DNA of 64,000 bases, taken from positions 1-64,000 of the forward strand of contig JAFSIQ010000040.1 in the NCBI GenBank assembly GCA_017439675.1. The letters are read 5' to 3'. A program made the translations under genes and the position numbers. The notes beneath the pieces are model-generated. The model worked only from the letters and a program-made list of their open reading frames with translations. It had not been told where the DNA came from and made no database searches. Below are positions 55,623-63,525 of the stretch, in pieces (position 1 is the stretch's first letter; every line of letters begins with the position of its first letter). This DNA is from Lachnospiraceae bacterium. GTDB taxonomy: Bacteria > Bacillota > Clostridia > Lachnospirales > Lachnospiraceae.

Positions 55623-56579
55623 ATGAAACAATACAAAAAAGCTGGCATTGTGGCGTGTTCGAATGGATTGCCGAAGCATGCCCATGCGGAAATGGAACAA
55701 TTAAAGCAGCGGTTGGAAGAGCGCGGAATAGAGGCGGTATTTAGTGATTACATTTATCGGAAGGATGGTGTGAGAAGTGGAACCGCTAAGGAGCGGGCGG
55801 AAGCCTTGATGGAGTTTTATCAAAACCCAGAGATAGACGTGATATTCGATGTGTCCGGCGGAGATATTGGTAATGAGGTTTTGCTCTATCTGGATTTTCA
55901 AGTGATAGAGGAAGTGAGAAATGAAAAGGGAGCTCCTAAGGAGTTTTGGGGTTATAGTGACCTTACTGTTTTGCTGAACGGAATTTATCAAAAGACTGGG
56001 AATCCGGGCATGTTATACCAGGTTCGGAACTTGATTGAGGTCAAAGAAGCTACTTCGAAGCAGTTGGACGAAGGAAATTCTAGAGTGGCAGAGTTCCGAA
56101 GCTTTGAGGTGCCCGAGACAAAGGAAGAATTATTGGATACAAGGTATCATTTTGTTCAAGGGGATACCATGTCTGGTGTTGCGGTTGGCGGCAACATCCG
56201 CTGTTTGCTAAAGCTTGCTGGAACGGAATATTTTCCTGACATGTCTCATAAAATATTATTTTTAGAGGCATTGAATGGATTAGAACCACAGATAAGAACG
56301 TATTTTGCCCAATTGAAGCAGTTAGGTGTGTTTGAACAGATTGCGGGACTTTATGTGGGAACCTTTACCCAGTGGGAAAAAGAAATGCAAAAGATGCATA
56401 CTGGTAAAGGAAAACTACAGGGAGAAGAATCCTGTGGCGAGAAGCACCCTTTTGTGGTGGAGCAATTGATAAAAGAATATGTTCCGGCATCTCTTCCGGT
56501 GGCACGCACCTGTGAAATCGGACATGCACCGGACTCAAAAGCACTTTACATTGGTAAGGAGATAACTCTTTCTGTGTAA
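55623..56579 (+). CDS. S66-family peptidase (LD-carboxypeptidase-like)
   Basis: A 318-residue cytoplasmic serine peptidase. AGGAG at 55612-55616 is 6 bases before the ATG at 55623; the ATG at 55617 is too close. The Ser-Glu-His triad is visible: nucleophile in GYSD (S112), Glu in FLEALNG (E213) and His in IGHAPDSKA (H299). S66 enzymes trim murein tetrapeptides to tripeptides during wall recycling (LdcA) or cleave related peptides (MccF microcin immunity). The LdcA-like role is favoured because no microcin genes are nearby. It follows the TPM gene by nine bases. Confidence 0.88.
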   Translation: MKQYKKAGIVACSNGLPKHAHAEMEQLKQRLEERGIEAVFSDYIYRKDGVRSGTAKERAEALMEFYQNPEIDVIFDVSGGDIGNEVLLYLDFQVIEEVRNEKGAPKEFWGYSDLTVLLNGIYQKTGNPGMLYQVRNLIEVKEATSKQLDEGNSRVAEFRSFEVPETKEELLDTRYHFVQGDTMSGVAVGGNIRCLLKLAGTEYFPDMSHKILFLEALNGLEPQIRTYFAQLKQLGVFEQIAGLYVGTFTQWEKEMQKMHTGKGKLQGEESCGEKHPFVVEQLIKEYVPASLPVARTCEIGHAPDSKALYIGKEITLSV

Positions 56580-56623
56580 CATGAGATAAAAATGTAGGTA
56601 GAAATGGATATGGGAACAGATAC

Positions 56624-57400
56624 ATGACAGAATTAGAGAAATATTACAACAAATTTAATGAGGATAAGCGGTTACTTTCCCGACATGGACAGGTGGAGTT
56701 CATCACCTCTATGAAATACATTCATAAAGCACTAGAGGAACTTTCTATAGATAATCCTAAGATTTTGGATGTGGGGGCAGGAACTGGGAGGTACTCTGTG
56801 GCGTTGGCAGAGGAAGGCTATGATGTGACGGCAGTAGAGCTTGTAAAGTACAATCTAGGCATTCTCAAAAAGAAGGGCAGCAACGTGAAAGCCTACCAGG
56901 GAAATGCCATAAATTTAAAACGATTTTCCGATGCTACCTTTGATTTGACTTTGCTGTTTGGACCGATGTATCATTTATACACCTTTGAAGATAAGCTAAA
57001 GGCGTTAAATGAAGCAAAACGTGTGACGAAACCTGGTGGAAGAATTCTTGTGGCATATTGTATGAATGAGTACTGTGTGCTGATGTACGCGTTTAAGGAA
57101 AATCATATTATGGAGTGCTTGGCGGAAGGGCGTCTCACTGAGAATTTCCATTCCGTTGCTGAGGAGAAGCATTTGTACGATTATGTGCGAATTGAGGACA
57201 TTGACCGGTTGAATGTAGCAGCGGGACTAGAACGCGTGCAAATTGTGTCTCCGGATGGACCAACAGACTATATGCGTCCGGTAATCAATGCGATGGACGA
57301 GGAGACCTTTCAAGTGTATATCCAGTATCATTTGTCTGTTTGTGAACGGCAGGATTTGATTGGGGCAGGAGCACATACCTTAGATATTTTAAGGCGATAA
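56624..57400 (+). CDS. class I SAM-dependent methyltransferase
   Basis: A 258-residue soluble enzyme with the Rossmann methyltransferase motifs: ILDVGAGTGRYS (motif I, ~46-57), VTAVEL (acidic end of strand 2, ~69), FDLTLLFGPMYHL (motif IV) and VTKPGGRILV (~128-137). The C-terminal part is specific and not recognised, so the substrate cannot be named. The ribosome site is weak. It lies 44 bases after the S66 peptidase gene and may be co-transcribed with it. Confidence 0.88.
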   Translation: MTELEKYYNKFNEDKRLLSRHGQVEFITSMKYIHKALEELSIDNPKILDVGAGTGRYSVALAEEGYDVTAVELVKYNLGILKKKGSNVKAYQGNAINLKRFSDATFDLTLLFGPMYHLYTFEDKLKALNEAKRVTKPGGRILVAYCMNEYCVLMYAFKENHIMECLAEGRLTENFHSVAEEKHLYDYVRIEDIDRLNVAAGLERVQIVSPDGPTDYMRPVINAMDEETFQVYIQYHLSVCERQDLIGAGAHTLDILRR

Positions 57401-57455
57401 ATGGCGAAGTAATCGGATAGAATCAGTATGAAAACGAAGAAAGTGAGAGAAGTGC

Positions 57456-58199
57456 ATGACAGATCAGAATACCTTTATGGAAGTTGTGAAAAATGTTGCT
57501 GAAATCGTGAGAACTGCCGAGGTTCCTATGGGAGAGGAGGAAATACTAGCGTACTTTTCCGATATGGATTTGAATGAGAATCAGAAGAAGTTGGTGTTGG
57601 AATATATTGCCACAGCCCACTTAGAGGAGAATACAGAAGCAGCAGAAAATAAAGAAGACACAGTGGGGAATGTTGAAGATACAGAATCAGATGGTGACGG
57701 CGAGTCAAAAGTGTTTCAGATGTATCTGAACGAATTGTCGGAGATACCTTCATTTACTGTAGCAGACAGAGAAAAGTTGTATGAGAGACTTGCTGCGGGC
57801 GAGGAGTCGGTTATAGACACTATTTCAAAGGCGTGGCTTAAGAAGGTGCTTACCATTGCAGAGGGCTATCTGGCAGACAAACTCAATGTGGAGGATTTGG
57901 TTCAGGAAGGAAACCTTGCGCTGTTTCTGAAATTGCAGGAGATGCTTAATTGCGGTGATGCGAAGAACATGGAAGAAACCCTTGCTCAAGCAGTGGAGGA
58001 GGGGATTATGTCCTACTGTTCTGAAATAACAGGTGAAAAAGAATTGGAAAACACTTTGGTAGGTAAGATGAGTTTAGTGCATGAGGCGAAGAAATTGTTG
58101 GCGATGGACAAAGGCCGAGAGCCAAGTTTGGAGGAGCTTTCTGAGTATACTAAAATGTCCGTGGAGGAACTTGCAGATTTGCAGAAAATGATGAATTAA
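57456..58199 (+). CDS. sigma-70-like protein lacking region 4
   Basis: A 247-residue protein with pieces of a primary-type sigma factor. After an acidic N-terminal region (~1-85) there is a region 1.2-like start (VFQMYLNELSEIP), a region 2-like segment (KLNVEDLVQEGNLALFLKLQ, matching the core-binding part of region 2) and a region 3-like segment (GREPSLEELSEYTKMSVEELADLQ). Region 2.4, which reads the -10 box, is not recognisable, and region 4, which reads the -35 box, is absent. It could be a decoy that binds RNA polymerase core, a regulator, or a decayed sigma factor. A terminator follows. Confidence 0.78.
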   Translation: MTDQNTFMEVVKNVAEIVRTAEVPMGEEEILAYFSDMDLNENQKKLVLEYIATAHLEENTEAAENKEDTVGNVEDTESDGDGESKVFQMYLNELSEIPSFTVADREKLYERLAAGEESVIDTISKAWLKKVLTIAEGYLADKLNVEDLVQEGNLALFLKLQEMLNCGDAKNMEETLAQAVEEGIMSYCSEITGEKELENTLVGKMSLVHEAKKLLAMDKGREPSLEELSEYTKMSVEELADLQKMMN

Positions 58200-58206
58200 A
58201 TGAGAG

Positions 58207-58258
58207 AAGACATATCTGACGATAGACATGAGTCGAGAAATTTCAGATATGTCTTTTT
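58207..58258 (+). terminator. terminator after the sigma-like gene
   Basis: AAGACATATCTGA (58207-58219) pairs with TCAGATATGTCTT (58243-58255), followed by TTT. Confidence 0.88.
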
Positions 58259-58345
58259 AAATTCTTAAAAATATGTTAAGATGTAGTTTGGGTCATAATA
58301 TTTTTGGAAATAATTGTATTTGAATGAAGATAATACGAGGTGCAT

Positions 58346-59524
58346 ATGAATTATCGAAAAGATAGATATGGAAATGACATTTCAATATTGGGCTACGGTT
58401 GTATGCGCTTTACCCAAAACGCTGGAAAGATTGATTTGGATAAAGCGGAGAAAGAGATTATGGCGGCATACAATGCAGGTGTGAATTATTATGACACTGC
58501 ATATGTATATGGTGGAAGCGAAGCAGCTCTGGGAGAGATTCTTGCAAAGAATGGAATCCGGTGACAAATTAAGATTGCCACCAAGCTACCTCACTATCTG
58601 ATTAAGAGCGTGGAGAGCATGGAAAAATGCTTCCAGGAGCAGCTAAAGCGTTTGCAGACCGATTATATTGACTATTATCTGATGCACATGTTGACTGATG
58701 TTGAGACATGGGACAAGTTGAAGGACTTGGGCATTTTGGAATGGTTGGAGGATAAGAAGAAAAGTGGTGCTATCCGGCAGGTGGGATTTTCCTATCATGG
58801 CAATTCGGATATGTTTTGTAAGCTGATAGATGCGTATGACTGGGATTTTACCCAGATACAATATAACTATATGGATGAGAATAGTCAGGCGGGAAGAAAA
58901 GGCCTGCATTATGCAGCAGCTAAGGGAATACCAGTTGTGATTATGGAACCGCTTCGTGGCGGAAGACTGGTGAACAAGCTTCCGTCGGATGCAGTTAAGA
59001 TTTTTGAGGAGTATCCGGTGAAACGAACGCCGGTGCAATGGGCGCTTCGGTGGCTGTGGAATCAGCCGGAGGTGACTTGCGTATTGTCGGGAATGAATTC
59101 CGTGGAAATGGTGGAGGATAATGTGGAAACTGCCTCTACGGTTGAGATTGGTGAATTGAAGGAACCGGAGGAGCAGATGCTACGGCATGTTGTGAAAGCA
59201 ATCAACGCTAAGATGAAGGTCGGCTGTACTGGTTGTGCCTATTGTATGCCATGTCCGAAAGGCGTGGACATTCCGGGAACATTTGCTGCATATAACCGTT
59301 ATTATACGGATGGAAGGTACACAGCGTGGAAGGAATATATTATGTGTACAGCACTTAGAAAGACTTCTTCTGCAGCTTCGAATTGTATTGAGTGTGGTGC
59401 CTGTGAGAAACACTGCCCACAACAGATAGCAATACGAGAAGAATTGAAGCATGCTAAGAAAAGGTTGGAGAATCCGATTTATAAAATTGCACGTCGATTT
59501 ATTCAATGGTTTAAAATGTACTAG
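58346..59524 (+). pseudogene. aldo/keto reductase with 4Fe-4S tail, interrupted by an in-frame TGA
   Basis: An aldo/keto reductase of about 390 residues in one frame apart from TGA at 58562-58564, about residue 73. The first part has GYGCMRFTQ, the catalytic Asp/Tyr motif GVNYYDTAYVYG and ALGEIL. After the TGA the frame continues with KIATKLP, LQTDYIDYYLMH, MEPLRGGRL and a ferredoxin-like tail with two CxxCxxCxxxC motifs (CTGCAYCMPC and CIECGACEKHC). CGAGG supports the ATG at 58346. Everything except one codon is intact, so this is either a very recent nonsense mutation, a sequence error or read-through. No clear selenocysteine insertion hairpin follows. Confidence 0.8.
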
Positions 59525-59553
59525 ATTTTAGAATGACAGTGAGGGATTACGCG

Positions 59554-60249
59554 ATGATGGAGAAACATAAGATATTGATTGCGGATGACGCCAAGGATAT
59601 TCGGGAAATGCTACGAATTATGTTGGAAGATGCAGGGTATGAGGTTGTCTTGGCGGAGAATGGAATGGAGGCAGTGGAACACTTTGATGAAAGTATTCAT
59701 TTGGTGATATTAGACATCATGATGCCGGTATGCGGAGGAATTGATGCCTGTACGAAAATTAGAGAAAAGGCACAGGTGCCGATACTCTTTTTGACGGCTA
59801 AGTCAGCAGAAGAGGATTTGGTAGAAGGCTTTGAAGCCGGTGGAGATGATTATCTGGTAAAGCCATTTTCTTGTACAGAATTGATGTTGAGAGTGAAGGC
59901 TTTACTCCGACGTATGCCATTAAGTGAATCAGTGGAAAAGAAGGAACAAGCTAAGATACAGATCGAAGATTTGGTGTTGGATACTGAATTGAAGCAATTG
60001 TTGCGAGAAGGGGAAGAAGTTCCTTTGACGGAGATTGAATATCGTATTTTGCACTTGTTAGCAATCAACCGAGGACATATTTTCACAGCAAAGGATATTT
60101 ATGAACAGGTGTGGGGAGAAACCTTTATGAATAATTCGACCAACACGGTTATGGTACATATCAGGAATATCCGTAAAAAGTTGGGGGATACCGGTCCAGA
60201 GGCGAAGTATCTGCATAACATATGGGGCAGAGGATATCGTATTATATGA
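59554..60249 (+). CDS. OmpR/PhoB-type response regulator (orphan)
   Basis: A 231-residue regulator. The REC domain has acidic pocket ADDAKD near the start, phosphoacceptor Asp in LVILDIMMP, Thr in FLTAKS and Lys in LVKPFS. The winged-helix domain covers ~130-228 (LTEIEYRILHLLAIN, VWGETFMNNSTNTVMVHIRNIRKKLG, IWGRGYRI). GAGGGA precedes the ATG at 59554; a second ATG follows immediately. VanR/PhoP-like proteins of this form usually pair with a histidine kinase, but none is adjacent: the next genes are Pfs and LuxS. The missing partner must be encoded elsewhere. Confidence 0.9.
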   Translation: MMEKHKILIADDAKDIREMLRIMLEDAGYEVVLAENGMEAVEHFDESIHLVILDIMMPVCGGIDACTKIREKAQVPILFLTAKSAEEDLVEGFEAGGDDYLVKPFSCTELMLRVKALLRRMPLSESVEKKEQAKIQIEDLVLDTELKQLLREGEEVPLTEIEYRILHLLAINRGHIFTAKDIYEQVWGETFMNNSTNTVMVHIRNIRKKLGDTGPEAKYLHNIWGRGYRII

Positions 60250-60332
60250 TGAATTGTGAGATGTGCGCTCGTTGACAGACAGAGTGTATAAGAAATAGAC
60301 AAAGATAGTTAGGAATAAAGCGAGGAATATAT

Positions 60333-61025
60333 ATGTTAGGTATTATTGGAGCTATGGATGAAGAAGTGGCCAAGATTAAGGAACAGATGGAAGATGTGAC
60401 AGTTATGTCTAAGGCCGATATGGATTTCTATAAGGGGAATTTAGGCGGCAAGAGTGTGGTTGTGGTTCGTTCTGGTATTGGCAAAGTAAATGCTGCCATG
60501 TGCACCCAAATTTTGGTGGATGCATATCAGGTAGATGCGGTGATTAACACCGGTATTGCCGGTTCCTTGAATGCGCAGATTGATATTGGAGACATTGTAT
60601 TGTCTACGGATACGTTGGAACATGACATGGATGCGGTAGCATTTGGATATGAAGTGGGACAGATTCCGCGAATGGATACCTTGTCCTTTGAGGCAGATAC
60701 AGAGCTTCGTGCACTGGCGAAAAAGGTTTGCAAAGAGGTGAATCCAGAGGTTGCTGTTTTTGAAGGAAGAGTAGTAAGCGGTGACCAGTTTGTTTCTGAT
60801 AAGAAGAAAAAAGAGTGGCTGGCGGAAACCTTTGACGGTTATTGCACAGAGATGGAAGGTGCTGCTATTGCCCATGCAGCGTATTTGAACAGAATCCCAT
60901 TTTTGATTATCCGTGCAATTTCAGACAAGGCAGATGATTCTGCATCGGTGGATTATCCTACCTTTGAGGCAAAGGCTATTGAGCATTCGGTTAAGTTGTT
61001 GTTAGAGTTTTGTAAGCAAATGTAG
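60333..61025 (+). CDS. mtnN: 5'-methylthioadenosine/S-adenosylhomocysteine nucleosidase
   Basis: A 230-residue enzyme that removes adenine from S-adenosylhomocysteine and methylthioadenosine in the activated methyl cycle. Active-site features: GAMDEEV at the start (acidic residue corresponding to E12), SGIGKVNAA, NTGIAGSL, EMEGAAIAHAA (substrate-binding Glu) and AISDKAD (catalytic Asp). Length and order match the family. It is followed 79 bases later by luxS, which uses its product S-ribosylhomocysteine. Confidence 0.96.
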   Translation: MLGIIGAMDEEVAKIKEQMEDVTVMSKADMDFYKGNLGGKSVVVVRSGIGKVNAAMCTQILVDAYQVDAVINTGIAGSLNAQIDIGDIVLSTDTLEHDMDAVAFGYEVGQIPRMDTLSFEADTELRALAKKVCKEVNPEVAVFEGRVVSGDQFVSDKKKKEWLAETFDGYCTEMEGAAIAHAAYLNRIPFLIIRAISDKADDSASVDYPTFEAKAIEHSVKLLLEFCKQM

Positions 61026-61104
61026 AATAGATTATGATTGGTATGTGATAGCGATGGCATACAGGAATAAGCCTATATGAGGGAAGAATGAAAGGAAGAA
61101 GTGC

Positions 61105-61584
61105 ATGGAAAAGATAGCAAGCTTTACAGTGAATCACTTGACATTGTTGCCAGGAATTTATGTTTCTAGAAAGGATACCGTGGGCAGTGAGGTGATTACC
61201 ACTTTTGATCTTAGGATGACTAGGCCTAACTTTGAGCCGGTGATGAATACAGCAGAGATTCATACGTTGGAACATTTAGGGGCGACCTTTTTGCGCAATC
61301 ACAAGGAATACAAAGATAAGGTGATTTATTTTGGACCTATGGGTTGCCGTACTGGATTCTATTTATTGCTAGCCGGTGATTACGAGTCGAAGGACATTGT
61401 GGAGTTGGTGCAGGAAATGTACGCATTTATGAAGGACTTTGAGGATGAGGTTCCGGGAGCGGCTGCTAGAGACTGCGGCAATTACTTAGACATGAACCTA
61501 GGAATGGCTCGATTTGTGGCAAAGAAGTATTACGATGAGGTTCTTTGTAACATTTCACAGGAGAGATTAGTCTATCCAGATTAA
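61105..61584 (+). CDS. luxS: S-ribosylhomocysteine lyase
   Basis: A 159-residue enzyme that converts S-ribosylhomocysteine to homocysteine and the precursor of autoinducer-2. Metal ligands H53 and H57 (HTLEH) and C124 (ARDCGN) are present, as are the catalytic Cys81 (GPMGCRTGF) and the conserved substrate loop before it. AAGGAAG precedes the start. Together with the upstream nucleosidase it completes the two-step recycling of S-adenosylhomocysteine; the cell is therefore predicted to make autoinducer-2. Confidence 0.97.
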   Translation: MEKIASFTVNHLTLLPGIYVSRKDTVGSEVITTFDLRMTRPNFEPVMNTAEIHTLEHLGATFLRNHKEYKDKVIYFGPMGCRTGFYLLLAGDYESKDIVELVQEMYAFMKDFEDEVPGAAARDCGNYLDMNLGMARFVAKKYYDEVLCNISQERLVYPD

Positions 61585-61640
61585 ATGATATGGGAATTAC
61601 AATCGTTAAAATTATGTAACAAATACAGAATGATTATAGA

Positions 61641-61670
61641 AAAAGCGAATCGGAATGGTTCGCTTTTCTT
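61641..61670 (+). terminator. terminator after luxS
   Basis: AAAAGCGAA (61641-61649) pairs with TTCGCTTTT (61659-61667). Confidence 0.85.
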
Positions 61671-61708
61671 AAGTTTTCATAAAGAAGTTTTGTCTACACC
61701 ACTTTAAA

Positions 61709-61725
61709 TGTTACGAAAATGTTAC
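61709..61725 (+). promoter_or_regulatory. perfect WalR (YycF/VicR)-type box
   Basis: TGTTAC (61709-61714), five bases, then TGTTAC (61720-61725) matches the established WalR consensus TGTWAH-N5-TGTWAH exactly. It lies 18 bases upstream of the -35 box of an NlpC/P60 wall-hydrolase gene, a typical WalR target class. Confidence 0.75.
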
Positions 61726-61743
61726 AAATATTTCGAAAAGGGG

Positions 61744-61771
61744 TTGCAAAATGTAAAAAATGTGTTAAAAT
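61744..61771 (+). promoter_or_regulatory. promoter of the NlpC/P60 gene
   Basis: TTGCAA (61744-61749), 16-base spacer, TAAAAT (61766-61771), about 38 bases before the start codon. Confidence 0.65.
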
Positions 61772-61809
61772 AGGCATTACGATAAAGCAAAAGGAAGGGG
61801 CTTGCTAAT

Positions 61810-62550
61810 ATGAATCGTAAATGTTTCGCTTTTTTGACATTGATTATTGCAGTTGCTTTTGTAGCATTTATGCCTTTACAGGCACAGGCTGCCGGCAAGG
61901 TTAAGTTGAATAAATCAAAATTAGTATTAGAGATGGGAACAACCTACGAGTTGAAGGTTAAGAATACAGATGAGAATGTAAAGTGGTCTACCTCCAACAA
62001 GAAGATTGTGAAGGTAAAGAAGGGCGTTTTAACACCAGTTTCTGTGGGAACTGCAACTGTTACAGCTAAGGTTTTCGGTAAGAAGTATACCTGTAAGGTA
62101 ACCGTTGCGGATTATGAGGGGATGTCCATTGAGCAAAAGGAAGTGGTAAGCTTTGCACTACAGTTTGTGGGAAATGCATATCGCTATGGTGGAACCAGTT
62201 TGACAAAGGGAACAGATTGTTCTGGATTTACATATTCCGTATATCGTAATTTTGGGTATGATATGCAGCGTACCGCATATCAGCAGTTATGCTCTACAAA
62301 GAGTGTGAAGAAGAAAAATCTTAAGCCAGGTGATTTGATTTTCTATGGAAGCAGTAAGCGTAGTTGTTCACATGTTGCATTGTATATCGGCAATGACAAA
62401 GTGGTACATGCTTCTACAGAAAGCACAGGAATTGTGGTTTCAGATTATGATTATAGAAAAGCAGTTGGTTATGGACGTGTGTTGAAGAAGGCGACTTACC
62501 CAAGCGTAGATGTAGATGAGAACGTTAGTGCTTATGCAACTTCAAAGTAA
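61810..62550 (+). CDS. secreted NlpC/P60 peptidoglycan hydrolase with Ig-like (Big_2) domain
   Basis: A 246-residue exported enzyme. Signal peptide 1-28 (ends AQAAG). A Big_2-type domain covers ~29-100 (KWSTSNKKIVKV, GTATVTAKVFGKKYTCKV). The catalytic NlpC/P60 domain covers ~105-232: Cys137 in TDCSGF, His188 in SCSHVALYIG and the third polar residue His200 in VVHAS. Such enzymes cut D-Glu-to-diamino-acid bonds in stem peptides. GGAAGGGG precedes the start, and the promoter carries a perfect WalR-type box, suggesting control by the essential wall-homeostasis system. Confidence 0.95.
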   Translation: MNRKCFAFLTLIIAVAFVAFMPLQAQAAGKVKLNKSKLVLEMGTTYELKVKNTDENVKWSTSNKKIVKVKKGVLTPVSVGTATVTAKVFGKKYTCKVTVADYEGMSIEQKEVVSFALQFVGNAYRYGGTSLTKGTDCSGFTYSVYRNFGYDMQRTAYQQLCSTKSVKKKNLKPGDLIFYGSSKRSCSHVALYIGNDKVVHASTESTGIVVSDYDYRKAVGYGRVLKKATYPSVDVDENVSAYATSK

Positions 62551-62599
62551 GATTGTCGGTCAGTTTGAATGTATCAGATTAATATGGGACTTGAAAATG

Positions 62600-62636
62600 A
62601 AAAGACGGTGGTTTTAGAGATAACCACCGTCTATTT
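62600..62636. terminator. bidirectional terminator overlapping the end of the SDR gene
   Basis: GACGGTGGTT (62604-62613) pairs with AACCACCGTC (62622-62631), with T-rich runs on both sides. The right arm and loop encode the last codons (DGGYL and stop) of the minus-strand SDR gene. Confidence 0.88.
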
Positions 62637-63342
62637 TTATGACTTCTCCTGTAAGATAAAATGGTGTATTGTAAAGTTGCCACACCATCTTGGCAATTTC
62701 CTCGGGAGTGCCAAGTCGGCATGCAGGAATGTCCTGGCAAAAGTTGTCCATGTCTTCCTTAGAAAAAACGGAGTTCATTTCTGTCTGAATGGCGCCGCAG
62801 GCAAGAGCGTTTACCCGAATGTTGCTAGGGGCCAATTCCTTTGCCAAAGCCTTGGTAAATGCGTTCACGCCACCTTTTGTGGCACTATAAGCCACTTCGC
62901 AGGAGGCACCGCTAATTCCCCACATGGAGGAAATGTTGATAATATGTCCGGATTTGTTGGAAACCATGTGTGGAACAATCTGATTGCAACAGTTAAAGAC
63001 GGAGGTGAGATTGGTGTGAACCAATCGCTCCCAATCTTCGTAAGTCATGTCAGATAATAATCCCACATGAGCGCATCCGGCATTGTTTACTAGCAAATCT
63101 ATTGTGTATCCCTGCGTTAACACGTCTTTTATCATTGTACAAACGAAGTTGTAGTCGCCGATGTCACCAATATAGGCTAAACAATGGGTGTTCATAGATT
63201 CTATTGTAGACTGTGTTTCCTTCAGTGCATCGGGATTGGAATAAGAGTTGATTACAATGGTATCAAAGTGATTTGATAGCTCTATGGCACAAGCGCGTCC
63301 GATACCTCTCGATGCCCCTGTGATGATTGCAGCGTTTCTCAT
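62614..63342 (-). CDS. short-chain dehydrogenase/reductase (FabG-like)
   Basis: A 242-residue NAD(P)-dependent oxidoreductase. The cofactor loop is GASRGIG (9-15), followed by NNAG, the catalytic Ser in INISSMWG and YSATK (Tyr and Lys of the active site), and the C-terminal IDGGYL typical of FabG-type enzymes. AAGGAGG precedes the start. It is a single gene, convergent with the NlpC/P60 gene and sharing its terminator. A fatty-acid reductase role is possible, but no other fatty-acid genes are near, so the substrate is open. Confidence 0.93.
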   Translation of the reverse strand: MRNAAIITGASRGIGRACAIELSNHFDTIVINSYSNPDALKETQSTIESMNTHCLAYIGDIGDYNFVCTMIKDVLTQGYTIDLLVNNAGCAHVGLLSDMTYEDWERLVHTNLTSVFNCCNQIVPHMVSNKSGHIINISSMWGISGASCEVAYSATKGGVNAFTKALAKELAPSNIRVNALACGAIQTEMNSVFSKEDMDNFCQDIPACRLGTPEEIAKMVWQLYNTPFYLTGEVIKIDGGYL

Positions 63343-63393
63343 GCGTTGTCCTCCTTCTATGCTTGTAATCCGTCTCTAACAAACTAATTCAGA

Positions 63394-63432
63394 GCCCCAT
63401 TTGAAAATGCTTGGCATTTGTCTCATATGGGC
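63394..63432 (+). repeat. palindromic element in the SDR upstream region
   Basis: An inner stem AAATGC/GCATTT (around 63405-63419) is enclosed by an outer GCCCCAT/ATGGGC pairing (63394-63432). The nested form resembles the hairpins at 28096-28190. Confidence 0.45.
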
Positions 63433-63525
63433 TTACGCCATATATTGTACCATGAAAAACTTGAAATGAAAATCTTATTCTGTTATACTAAACTTTGAGT
63501 ATTGATTATTTTAGGAGGCATTGCT

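Noticed and set aside
58562..58564. TGA as a selenocysteine codon
   Set aside because: Relatives do not use Cys at this position as far as I recall, and no convincing hairpin lies just downstream of the TGA.
62569..63057. Plus-strand 162-codon frame over the SDR gene
   Set aside because: It runs antisense to a well-supported dehydrogenase and through the bidirectional terminator; the composition is that of a complement strand.
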